Shown one piece after another: positions 15,595 to 25,028 of a DNA stretch of 64,000 nucleotides. Numbering within the stretch: position 1 is the first letter of the stretch; each line of letters opens with the position of its first letter. The notes beneath the pieces were generated by a model. It had not been told where the DNA came from and ran no database searches. It saw only the letters and a list, made by a program, of their open reading frames with translations. Made by a program: the position numbers and the translations under genes. The DNA comes from Sphingomonas sp. CFBP 8760 (GTDB lineage Bacteria; Pseudomonadota; Alphaproteobacteria; Sphingomonadales; Sphingomonadaceae): the NCBI RefSeq assembly GCF_014841615.1, contig NZ_JACYUG010000004.1, positions 259,283 to 323,282 of the forward strand, in the 5' to 3' direction.

Positions 15595-17271
15595 ATGATC
15601 CCGATCCTCGCCGCGCTCGCCGCCGTCTCCGCCGGCACCCTGGCCCTTACCAAGGGCCGCCGCCGCCTCGCGCTGTCGCGGGCCAAGCATCCCGGCGCCA
15701 GCGGGCATGTCCGCCTCGCCAAGCGGCTGGCGGGGCAGATCGGCGGGTTCGACCATGGCGACCGGTTCTTCCGGATCGACGGGGCCGACGCCGCCGTGGC
15801 CGCGCGGCGACAGGCGGGGTTCGAGTGGCTGGGCGCGCTGTATGCCGCGCGTTTTCCGCAGACGCTGGCGCTGACCCGCGAGGCGCGGGCGGGGCTGTCC
15901 GACCTGCAATTCACCGGCGCGTACCGCGTACCCTTCCCGTTCAGCGCGCGGGTGCGCGCGAACCTGGGGACGGGGGCGTTCCTCGAACGGTCCGAGGGGC
16001 CGGTCGTCGTCGATCTCGACGGCAACCGCCTGATCGACCTGACCGGCTCCTACGGCGTTAACCTGTTCGGGCAGGAATTCTACAAGGCGACGCTGGCGGA
16101 GGGCGCGGCGACGGTGGCGGATCTGGGGCCGGTGCTGGGCGCCTATCACCCGGTGGTCGTCGACAATGTCCGCCGCCTGACCGCGCTGTCGGGGATGGAC
16201 GAGGTATCGTTCCACATGTCCGGGACCGAAGCGGTGATGCAGGCGGTGCGGCTCGCCCGCTATCATACCCGCCGCCCCCGGATCGTGCGCTTCGCCGGTG
16301 CGTACCATGGCTGGTGGGGGGAGGTGCAGCCGGGCATCGGCAATCCCGTCTCCGCCGATCGCACGCTGACGCTGGCCGAGATGTCGGACCGCACGCTGGA
16401 GGTGCTGCGCCGCCGCCGCGACATCGCCTGTGTGCTGGTCAATCCGTTGCAGGCGCTCCACCCCAATCGCGGTGCGCCGTCCGACAGCCAGCTCGTCGAC
16501 AGCAGCCGGTGGGCGGGCGCCGATCCGGCGGCCTATCGCGACTGGCTGCACCGGCTGGCCGAAGCATGTCGGGCGAGCGGGACCGTGCTGATCCTGGACG
16601 AGGTGTTCATGGGGTTCCGGATGGCACCGGGCGGGGCAGCGGAATATTTCGGCATCCGGCCCGATCTGGTCACCTATGGCAAGACGCTGGGCGGTGGCCT
16701 GCCGGTCGGGGTGCTGGCGGGGCGCGCAGGCTTGATGAAACGCTGGCGCGACGACCGGCCGCTCGACATCTGCTTCGCGCGCGGCACCTTCAACGCGCAT
16801 CCCTATGTGATGGGGGCGATGAACGCCTTTCTGCGCCGGCTGGAGACGCCCGGGATACAGGGACTCTACCGCGATATGGATGCGTGCTGGGAGGCACGGG
16901 CCATCGCCATGAACGACGCGCTGGCCGGGGCCGGCGTGCCCGTCCGCGTGGCGCATCTGCAGACGGTGTGGACGATGACCTACACCCGGCCGGCGGCGTA
17001 TAACTGGATGCTGCAATATTATCTCCGGGCGGAGGGGCTGGCATTGAGCTGGGTCGGGACCGGCCGGTTGATCTTCAGCCTCGACATCGACGATGCGCTG
17101 TTCGTGGAGATCGTGGCCCGCGTGGTCGCGGGCGCGCGGGCGATGGCGGCGGACGGCTGGTGGGACGCGCCGGCGGGACTGACCGACAAGGCGCTGCGGC
17201 GGGCGGTGCTGGGGGAGGGGCTGCGCGCCCGCCTGCGGCGTGGTCAGGCGGCGGCCACATCGTCCGGATGA
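15595..17271 (+). CDS. Class III PLP-dependent aminotransferase (HemL-like fold), unknown substrate
   Basis: The 558-residue protein has the class III aminotransferase core: SGTEAVMQAVRLAR, FAGAYHGWWGEV, ILDEVFMGFR and the PLP lysine at residue 363 in TYGKTLGGGLPVG. It is longer than glutamate-1-semialdehyde aminomutase (about 430) because of an N-terminal extension of about 100 residues that begins with a hydrophobic segment (IPILAALAAVSAGTLAL), possibly a membrane anchor. The start ATG 15595 is used; an ATG at 15556 would overlap the divergent psd start. It sits between psd and a membrane protein/PmtA-like methyltransferase pair, so a role in modifying a lipid head group is plausible but not shown. 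Confidence 0.8.
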   Translation: MIPILAALAAVSAGTLALTKGRRRLALSRAKHPGASGHVRLAKRLAGQIGGFDHGDRFFRIDGADAAVAARRQAGFEWLGALYAARFPQTLALTREARAGLSDLQFTGAYRVPFPFSARVRANLGTGAFLERSEGPVVVDLDGNRLIDLTGSYGVNLFGQEFYKATLAEGAATVADLGPVLGAYHPVVVDNVRRLTALSGMDEVSFHMSGTEAVMQAVRLARYHTRRPRIVRFAGAYHGWWGEVQPGIGNPVSADRTLTLAEMSDRTLEVLRRRRDIACVLVNPLQALHPNRGAPSDSQLVDSSRWAGADPAAYRDWLHRLAEACRASGTVLILDEVFMGFRMAPGGAAEYFGIRPDLVTYGKTLGGGLPVGVLAGRAGLMKRWRDDRPLDICFARGTFNAHPYVMGAMNAFLRRLETPGIQGLYRDMDACWEARAIAMNDALAGAGVPVRVAHLQTVWTMTYTRPAAYNWMLQYYLRAEGLALSWVGTGRLIFSLDIDDALFVEIVARVVAGARAMAADGWWDAPAGLTDKALRRAVLGEGLRARLRRGQAAATSSG

Positions 17272-17852
17272 TCCATCCGCTCGCCGTTCAGCAACCGCCG
17301 CGGCGCGCCCTTGTAGAGGCGGAAGTCACTGAACGGATCGGTGACGATCTTCGTCGCCCAGACCAGCCCGGTCGCGACATCGTGGATGAAGAACAGGTGC
17401 ACGGTGCGGAACGCGATCGCGCCGATCCCGAGCAGCAGCCAGCCGATCCCGACATGCCGCAGATACGCCTCCACCCCGTCGGGGCGGATCAGCAGGCCGA
17501 ACAGCGTCGGCTGCACCAGCAGCACGACCGGCACCGCCGCCCACAGGCTCATCAGCACATATTTGCGGAACAGGTTGTAGCCGACCTTGATCTCTTCCTT
17601 ATGGTCGTGGCTGACGCCGTTGACATGGTCGAACGCCTTGGGTTCGAAGAAGAAATGCCCGGCCTGACGACTGGTCATCGCCACGCCCCACGCCATCAGG
17701 CTGGCGACCGCCGGGTCGACCCACAGCACCAGATAGGCGGTGATGAAGGTGCAGGCGCTGATGAAATGCAGGCTCTGGTTGATCAGGCTGTGATGGTAGA
17801 ATCGATGGTCGTCCCACCGCTGTTCGGCGAGTTGCGCGCGGAAGCTGGTCAT
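17244..17852 (-). CDS. Small multi-pass membrane protein of unknown function
   Basis: The 202-residue protein has about four hydrophobic stretches (for example near residues 31-50, 105-125 and 137-157) and several histidines: YHHSLINQSLHF near the N-terminus, RQAGHFFFEPKAFDHV, VSHDHKEE and LFFIHDVATG. The His-rich loops next to membrane segments faintly recall Mpo1-like or hydroxylase-type membrane proteins, but I cannot assign a family. Its ATG overlaps the stop of the upstream PmtA-like gene by 4 bases (ATGA), so the two are co-translated; its 3' end overlaps the convergent aminotransferase gene by 28 bases. Confidence 0.65.
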   Translation of the reverse strand: MTSFRAQLAEQRWDDHRFYHHSLINQSLHFISACTFITAYLVLWVDPAVASLMAWGVAMTSRQAGHFFFEPKAFDHVNGVSHDHKEEIKVGYNLFRKYVLMSLWAAVPVVLLVQPTLFGLLIRPDGVEAYLRHVGIGWLLLGIGAIAFRTVHLFFIHDVATGLVWATKIVTDPFSDFRLYKGAPRRLLNGERMDHPDDVAAA

Positions 17853-18511
17853 CGTGGCTGTTCCCCGGACTGGCGAAGCTTGGCGAAGCGGACGAGCGAG
17901 AAATGGCCGAGCGGCGGCAGCGGCCGGCGTTCCACCAGTTCGATGTCGGTGCGGGTCATCGCCCAGTCGGCATAGCGGCTCCACGGAAATTCGGTGCGGA
18001 AGCCCAGCCGGCTGGTGACGGGCATCAGCGTGCGCTCGATCGAGCCGCGAAGTCCCGTGGCGGCGCCGACGCGAGTGGTGATGACGATCTCGCCACCGGG
18101 GCGGCAGACCCGCACGAATTCGTCCAGCGCGCGTTCGGGGTCGGGGCAGGCGGTGACGACATATTGCGCGACCACCACGTCGAAACTGTCCGCCGGGAAA
18201 TCGAGCGCCGCCGCATCGCCGACCGCGATCGCCTCGACATGGTCGAGACCGTGCAGGCGGACCCGCGCGCGCGCCTTGTCGAGCATCGCATCCGACAGGT
18301 CGACGCCGACGATCCGGTTCGCCCCCGAATATTGGGGCAGCGAGATACCGGTGCCGACCCCGACCTCCAGGATACGGCCGCCGATCCGTTCCGCCGCGCG
18401 GATCGCATCGGCCCGGCCGCGGCGGAACACCGGGCCGAACACCAGATCGTAGACCGGGGCCCACCGGTCATAGGCGCGGGCGACGCCGCCCGTGGTCATC
18501 CGTGTTGCCAT
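17849..18511 (-). CDS. pmtA: Class I SAM methyltransferase, PmtA-like (phosphatidylethanolamine N-methyltransferase)
   Basis: The 220-residue protein shows YDRWAPVYDLVFGPVFRRGR near the N-terminus, which resembles the Rhodobacter-type PmtA, followed by the SAM motif ILEVGVGTGISLPQY and later GVDLSDAMLDKAR and ALDEFVRVCRPGG. In that family the enzyme methylates phosphatidylethanolamine up to phosphatidylcholine at the membrane surface. The start at 18511 is favoured by GGGAG about 10 bases upstream; ATGs at 18556 and 18499 are alternatives. It is coupled to the downstream membrane protein and lies near psd, which would supply its substrate. A different methyl acceptor is possible. Confidence 0.72.
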   Translation of the reverse strand: MATRMTTGGVARAYDRWAPVYDLVFGPVFRRGRADAIRAAERIGGRILEVGVGTGISLPQYSGANRIVGVDLSDAMLDKARARVRLHGLDHVEAIAVGDAAALDFPADSFDVVVAQYVVTACPDPERALDEFVRVCRPGGEIVITTRVGAATGLRGSIERTLMPVTSRLGFRTEFPWSRYADWAMTRTDIELVERRPLPPLGHFSLVRFAKLRQSGEQPR

Positions 18512-18714
18512 CCGCGTCCGGCTCCCGATCATCGACCGGTCCAGCATTCGCAGCATCCGATGGCAGTTTCGGGACGTTCCGATGACGGTTCGTCGTCATC
18601 GCATAATAATGCAACCAAGTTGTCACGCGCCTTGCACGCTATTGACTTGATCGCGGTGTAGATACGGCGCGTGGCGGGGAGGGTGATCGCCGTCCGATCA
18701 GAGGAGGAAACCTC

Positions 18715-19674
18715 ATGGCTTCACTGTCGGCGCGACCGGTGACTGCGCGATCTGCGACCCCACCGGGTAACCCACCCCAAGGCGGCCGTCGCCTGCCGCC
18801 GATGTTGCCCGACTGGCTTCGCGACGGCGATGATGACGGAGACGGCGGCGGGCAGGGCGCGCGCCGGACCCGCTATCGCACCATCTTCATCTCCGACGCG
18901 CATCTGGGCACGGCAGGGTCCAATGCCGGGCTGCTGCTCGATTTCCTCAAGCGCCACGAATGCGAGACGCTGTATCTGGTCGGCGACATCGTCGACGGCT
19001 GGCAACTGCGCAAGGGCTGGTACTGGCCGCAGGCGCACAACGACGTCGTCCGCGCGGTGCTGAAGATGGCGAAGCACGGCACCCGCGTGATCTACATCCC
19101 CGGCAACCACGACGAACATTTCCGCGATTATGTCGGGCTGGAATTCGGCGGCATCGAACTGCTCGCCGACGACGTGCATGTGACGGCGGACGGGCGACGC
19201 CTGCTGGTGATCCATGGCGACCAGTTCGACAATGTCGTGCTGTACCACAAGTGGATCGCGTTCCTGGGGGACGGCGCCTACACGCTCCTGCTGAAGAGCA
19301 ACGGCTGGGTGAACCGGCTGCGCCGCCTGTGCGGCCTGCCTTATTGGTCGCTCGCCGCGCACATGAAGAAGCGCGTGAAGAACGCGGTCCAGTTCATCTC
19401 GCGCTTCGAGGAAGTGGTCGCCCATGCGGCGGCCGAGCGCGGCGTCGACGGCGTGGTGTGTGGGCATATCCATTCCGCGGAAATCCGCCAGATCGGCGAC
19501 ATCACCTATTACAACGACGGCGACTGGGTGGAGAGCTGCACCGCGCTGATCGAGGATGGGGCCGGCACGCTGTCGATCGTCGACTGGGCCGAACGGGTCG
19601 AACGCGAGGCGCGGGACGATCGTGCCCGCGCGGCCAAGCCCCGGCTGGTCGCGGTCGACGGGGTGGCGGGATGA
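18715..19674 (+). CDS. LpxH-like UDP-2,3-diacylglucosamine diphosphatase / metallophosphatase
   Basis: The 319-residue protein is a calcineurin-like phosphatase: SDAHLG (Asp61, His63), VGDIVDGW (Asp91), PGNHDEHF (130-136), IHGDQFDN and CGHIHSAE provide the two-metal site. The pattern WQLRKGWYWP and NHDEHF is like LpxH, which cuts UDP-diacylglucosamine in lipid A synthesis. An N-terminal extension of about 50 residues is low in complexity and charged. The start at 18715 has a strong AGGAGG at good distance. It is joined to the next gene, a GT4 glycosyltransferase, by an ATGA overlap, so it may instead act on a dephosphorylation step of a glycolipid made by that enzyme. Confidence 0.82.
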   Translation: MASLSARPVTARSATPPGNPPQGGRRLPPMLPDWLRDGDDDGDGGGQGARRTRYRTIFISDAHLGTAGSNAGLLLDFLKRHECETLYLVGDIVDGWQLRKGWYWPQAHNDVVRAVLKMAKHGTRVIYIPGNHDEHFRDYVGLEFGGIELLADDVHVTADGRRLLVIHGDQFDNVVLYHKWIAFLGDGAYTLLLKSNGWVNRLRRLCGLPYWSLAAHMKKRVKNAVQFISRFEEVVAHAAAERGVDGVVCGHIHSAEIRQIGDITYYNDGDWVESCTALIEDGAGTLSIVDWAERVEREARDDRARAAKPRLVAVDGVAG

Positions 19675-20693
19675 GGATCGCCCTGGTCAGCGACGCCTGG
19701 CAACCGCAGGTCAACGGCGTGGTCCGCACCTTGACCACCACCGTCGCCGAACTGTGCCAACTGGGGCATGAGGTCGAGACGATCACGCCGGACGGGTTCC
19801 GGACGGTTGCCTGCCCCAGCTATCCCGAAATCCGGCTGGCGCTGGGCAGTGGTCGGGAGGTCGGGCGGCGGCTGGCGGGCTTCGCGCCCGATGCGATCCA
19901 TATCGCGACCGAGGGTCCGCTGGGCTGGGCGGCGCGGCGCTGGTGCATGCGCGCCGGCCTGCCCTTCACCACGTCGTTCCATACGCGGTTCCCCGACTAT
20001 CTAGCGGTACGGACGGGGCTGCCGGCGGGCATCTTCTGGGCGACGCTGCGCCGATTCCATGCGGCGGCGGACCGGGTGTTCGTCGCGACGCCGACGCTGG
20101 CCACCGAACTGCACGGCCGGGGGCTGACCCGGCTGCACCGCTGGGGGCGCGGCGTCGACCGTGCGCTGTTCCGGCCGGATGGCCCGCGCCTGATCGAGGC
20201 GCAGGATCTGCCCGGCCCGGTAATGCTGCATGTCGGGCGGGTGGCACCGGAAAAGAATATCGAGGCGTTCCTCACCGCCGACCTGCCGGGCAGCAAGCTG
20301 GTGGTGGGCGAGGGACCGGCGCTGGCGGGCCTGCGCGACCGTTATCCGGCGGCCCGGTTCATGGGGGCATTGCACGGCGAACGGCTGGCGGCGGCGTATC
20401 GCACCGCCGACGTGCTGGTGTTCCCGAGCCTGACCGATACGTTCGGGCTGGTGATGGCGGAGGCGGTGGCCAGTGGTACGCCGGTCGCCGCCTTTCCCGT
20501 GCCCGGCCCGCTCGACGTGATCGAACCGGGGGCCGGGGTGCTGGACCATGATCTGGTCACGGCGGTGCGTGGCGCGCTGGCGCTGGACCGGGACGGGGTG
20601 GCGGCATCGGGGCGGCGGTTCGACTGGAGCCGTTGCACCGCTGAATTCCTGGGCGGCCTGACACGGATCGCGCGGACGCCGGTGCCGGCCTGA
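19671..20693 (+). CDS. GT4-type glycosyltransferase
   Basis: The 340-residue protein is a GT-B fold glycosyltransferase: N-terminal RIALVSDAWQPQVNGVVRTL, FHTRFPDYL, and the C-terminal donor site HVGRVAPEKNIEAFL with FPSLTDTFGLVMAEAVASG (the E-x7-E type region). Such enzymes resemble phosphatidylinositol or diacylglycerol alpha-glycosyltransferases; in sphingomonads a role in glycosphingolipid synthesis is possible, but not shown. It starts inside the stop codon of the LpxH-like gene (ATGA), so the two are translated together and probably act on the same lipid. Confidence 0.87.
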   Translation: MRIALVSDAWQPQVNGVVRTLTTTVAELCQLGHEVETITPDGFRTVACPSYPEIRLALGSGREVGRRLAGFAPDAIHIATEGPLGWAARRWCMRAGLPFTTSFHTRFPDYLAVRTGLPAGIFWATLRRFHAAADRVFVATPTLATELHGRGLTRLHRWGRGVDRALFRPDGPRLIEAQDLPGPVMLHVGRVAPEKNIEAFLTADLPGSKLVVGEGPALAGLRDRYPAARFMGALHGERLAAAYRTADVLVFPSLTDTFGLVMAEAVASGTPVAAFPVPGPLDVIEPGAGVLDHDLVTAVRGALALDRDGVAASGRRFDWSRCTAEFLGGLTRIARTPVPA

Positions 20694-20749
20694 TTGCCTC
20701 AGGCCGGACCGATAGTCGCTGCACGACGCACCTGCCGGGTCGGCTTGGA

Positions 20750-20869
20750 GCCGGATGGCATCGGGTTGAACCGGATGTTCGTCGTTGCGAGCGGAGCGAA
20801 GCAATCCAGGGCGTCCTGGTCCGGCGCTGGATTGCTTCGCTACGCTCGCAATGACGGATCGGGTTAGAC
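20750..20869. repeat. 120-bp interspersed palindromic repeat, copy 1
   Basis: This element holds inverted arms (GCGAGCGGAGCGAAGCAATCC and its near reverse complement GGATTGCTTCGCTACGCTCGC) around an 18-20 base centre. A second copy lies at 63828-63947 with roughly nine in ten bases identical, and a smaller related palindrome at 31269-31302. It lies 57 bases after the glycosyltransferase gene, fitting a REP-like or terminator role. Confidence 0.75.
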
Positions 20870-21298
20870 CAATATCATCCCGCTCTAGTGGGGCCGGGAA
20901 GCGGAGTGTTTCCACGTCCATGTACCTGACCTTCTGACAGTCTTAATGGCTGGCAGCATGGGGCGACACGGTAGTAGCCCCGACACAATGAACGCAGCGG
21001 ACGGGCTTGTGCGGCACACATATGGTCTGAGCCGTGAGGATGTCCGGCCGCAGGAGCGGCCAAAATGAGCTATGATTTTTAGCGCGCTAGACGGCGGCGA
21101 CAGCATTACGAACTTAAACCTGCGCTTTGTCTCACTGCAATGGTCGGGTAAAACATCACGTTTATTAACCCAGAAATGCTCGTTGAGCAGCGCTCGCCAT
21201 AGTCGCGAAGCCGGAACGCAAAAAACAGTAACCCTTATGGACTCATGCATCAGCGGGTCGACGTAGCAAATTTGATATGGTTAATGGTGCCTGCATCA

Positions 21299-21392
21299 GG
21301 GTTCATTGACCCCGCATGTGTGGGGATAGGCCCCCTTATGGCCTGATGCATGTTTAAGCAGGGGCGGTTCCCCCGCATCTGCGGGGACGATC
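21299..21392. repeat. Two type I-E-like CRISPR repeat cores, 61 bases apart (possible remnant)
   Basis: CCCCGCATGTGTGGGGA (21310-21326) and CCCCGCATCTGCGGGGA (21371-21387) match at 15 of 17 positions and resemble the hairpin of type I-E repeats. Their 61-base period equals one 28-29-base repeat plus a 32-33-base spacer. Flanking bases match less well and no third unit is seen at either side. No cas gene is in the window. Confidence 0.3.
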
Positions 21393-21441
21393 TCGCTGCC
21401 AGTTGCCAAATTACTTTTCAGGCAACCGACGGCAGAACGAA

Positions 21442-21475
21442 ATCAGGGCCGCCGACGGCAATCGGCAGCCCTGAT
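21442..21475. terminator. Strong hairpin of unknown role
   Basis: ATCAGGGC pairs with GCCCTGAT, and inside them GCCGA pairs with TCGGC, giving a stem of about 13 base pairs. It lies about 110 bases before a small gene and could be a terminator or part of a small RNA. No clear T-run. Confidence 0.4.
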
Positions 21476-21588
21476 GTAAGGCAGGCATCCCACCTCGTGC
21501 TCTTAGCAAGCGCACGTGATTTAGTGGGTCGTTTTTTCCAAGTCAAACCCGGCGATGCCTACGGGGTTGGCGACGAAAGGGCATGACA

Positions 21589-21768
21589 ATGACAACCGCA
21601 ACCCGCAAGCCGATCGGCACCACCGCACGGACCGGTGAAACCTGCCCTGAATCGGGCGTTTGGCAGGCGCAATCGACGCCTTCCACGACTGCCCCGATCG
21701 CAAAGGGAAACCGAATGCCGCCTTATGGCGGTGCGGCTGTGACGTGGAAGCTGATCCGCTACGCGTAA
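21589..21768 (+). CDS. Small protein, unknown function
   Basis: The 59-residue reading contains TGETCPESGVWQ, then IAKGNRMPPYGGAAVTWKLI. The order Gly-Glu-x-Cys-Pro-x-Ser-Gly-x-Trp, a Lys-Gly-x-x-Met-Pro-Pro turn and a closing Trp is reminiscent of a small bacterial protein type with one structured beta fold (YjzC-like). The ATG at 21589 has AAAGG at good spacing; an earlier ATG at 21583 is too near to it. It stands alone, in lower-GC DNA, upstream of and convergent with thiC. I consider it probably real, but the family link is only an impression. Confidence 0.45.
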   Translation: MTTATRKPIGTTARTGETCPESGVWQAQSTPSTTAPIAKGNRMPPYGGAAVTWKLIRYA

Positions 21769-21820
21769 CAGATACTGGAATATGGGATCAGCCGGGGAGA
21801 TATATCCCCCCGGCTGATCG

Positions 21821-23821
<2,001 letters not shown>

Positions 23822-23926
23822 TCATAGGTGGGTGCGGTGACACACACAAACGAAAAGGGGCCGCGCCGTGTGGCGCGACCCCTTTACCGGCCCGCGGAGG
23901 GGGGGCAAGCGGACCGGATCGGTGGA

Positions 23927-24979
23927 TCAGGTGTTGGCGACGGTGGTGCGCACCGCACCGTTGACGCCGGCCGGGAAGAAGCCGCCGCTGCTCGTCCCCG
24001 CCGCGCCGTTCAGGTACACGATATTGAGCACCTGGCTGGGCGAGCGGACGAAGGCGATGCCGTTGGCGTCGGTCGGCACCAGATTGGCGGACGTGACGCC
24101 AGCCGCATTGGTGAGGGTGAGGCCCTGATCGCGCGACCCGCGCTGATCGAGCAGCCCCGAGTTGATGGTGCCGTCCAGCGTGTCGCGCGCTGCCGAAATC
24201 TGTCCTGCCGCCGTGATGAGCGACTGGGTGCTGACCCCCCGCGCATACAGGACGGTGCGGACGAGGCCGGCATGATAGGCCTCCGCCGCGTGGATACCCG
24301 CCGCCGCCTCGATGAAGGCCGGCGTGCTGAGCAACTGGACGCCGCCCATATAGGCGGTGACCCCGACATCCTCGAACAGGTACGCGCCCAGCAGGAAGTT
24401 GTTCTCGTTCAGGTACGGATCGAAGGTAGCGGTGTTGCCGACGACGTTGGAGGCACGGGCGGCGGCCGTGAACGAGCCGGTAGCGTCGCCCGAAATGTTG
24501 ATCGTGGGCTGCGCGGCGGCGGCGGCGCCGAGCTGACGGCGCAGGAAGGTGACGTGCGCGATCTCGTCATAGGCGATCTCGCGGGCATATTGCGCGATCA
24601 CCTGGTCCTGGAACTGCACCGGACGGGGACGACCGGCCTCGGTGGACGGCAATTGCACGCTGCCCTGCGTGCCGATGCCGGCGGTCAGCGCGGCGTTGAT
24701 CGGCGTGCCGAACGCGGCGTAGCTGTAGAAATTGGCTTCGAGATATTCGAGCTGCAATGCGAAATTGAGCACGTCCGCCTCGGAGACGCCGGTGGTCGGC
24801 GCCGCGGTGGGGACAGGGGTCGGGGCATCGTCGTCGTCATCGTCGCACGCGGCCAGCAGCGACAGGCCGCCGGCAGCGATGGCCGCACCGCCCGCGGCCC
24901 GCATGAAGCGGCGTCGTTCGACGCGGCGCTTGGCATTGGCTTCTTCGATCACGTCCAGAATGAAGCGTTCTTCGGTCAT
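23927..24979 (-). CDS. Tat-exported ferritin-like domain lipoprotein
   Basis: The 350-residue protein has a Tat-type leader (ERRRFMRAAGG, residues 21-31) that ends in a lipobox LAAC (Cys45), followed by an Asp run and a Pro/Thr-rich linker. The remainder matches the Ferritin_2-like four-helix bundle: LNFALQLEYLEANFY, YDEIAHVTFLRRQLG with an ExxH pair, and AAEAYHAGLVRTVLYARG with a second ExxH pair, so likely metal-binding residues are kept. Function is unknown; related proteins are linked with stress and desiccation in other bacteria. A paralogous gene lies 49 bases upstream on the same strand, suggesting a tandem duplication in one operon. Confidence 0.85.
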   Translation of the reverse strand: MTEERFILDVIEEANAKRRVERRRFMRAAGGAAIAAGGLSLLAACDDDDDDAPTPVPTAAPTTGVSEADVLNFALQLEYLEANFYSYAAFGTPINAALTAGIGTQGSVQLPSTEAGRPRPVQFQDQVIAQYAREIAYDEIAHVTFLRRQLGAAAAAQPTINISGDATGSFTAAARASNVVGNTATFDPYLNENNFLLGAYLFEDVGVTAYMGGVQLLSTPAFIEAAAGIHAAEAYHAGLVRTVLYARGVSTQSLITAAGQISAARDTLDGTINSGLLDQRGSRDQGLTLTNAAGVTSANLVPTDANGIAFVRSPSQVLNIVYLNGAAGTSSGGFFPAGVNGAVRTTVANT

Positions 24980-25028
24980 GACAGGTCCTCTCCTGAGGAA
25001 AATTTTGGATGCGAGGGCTTACGACGGA

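Larger units (their letters stand above)
20870..21588. other. Gene-poor, lower-GC stretch with scattered repeats
   Basis: I find no convincing gene here. The base composition is clearly less GC-rich than the surroundings, with runs such as TTTTTAGC and AAAAAACAG. It contains a direct repeat (CCCTTATGGnCTnATGCAT at 21232-21250 and 21333-21351), a CRISPR-like pair of repeats and a strong hairpin at 21442-21475. It looks like degenerate acquired DNA. Confidence 0.55.

Noticed and set aside
18600..18715. Sigma-70 promoter TTGACT...TAGATA before the LpxH-like gene
   Set aside because: The spacer between the boxes is only 11 bases; no combination gave a 16-18 base spacer with good boxes.
20885..21250. 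A 121-codon minus-strand frame in the low-GC stretch
   Set aside because: No ribosome site, no hydrophobic or domain pattern, biased composition; may be a decayed gene but nothing supports it.
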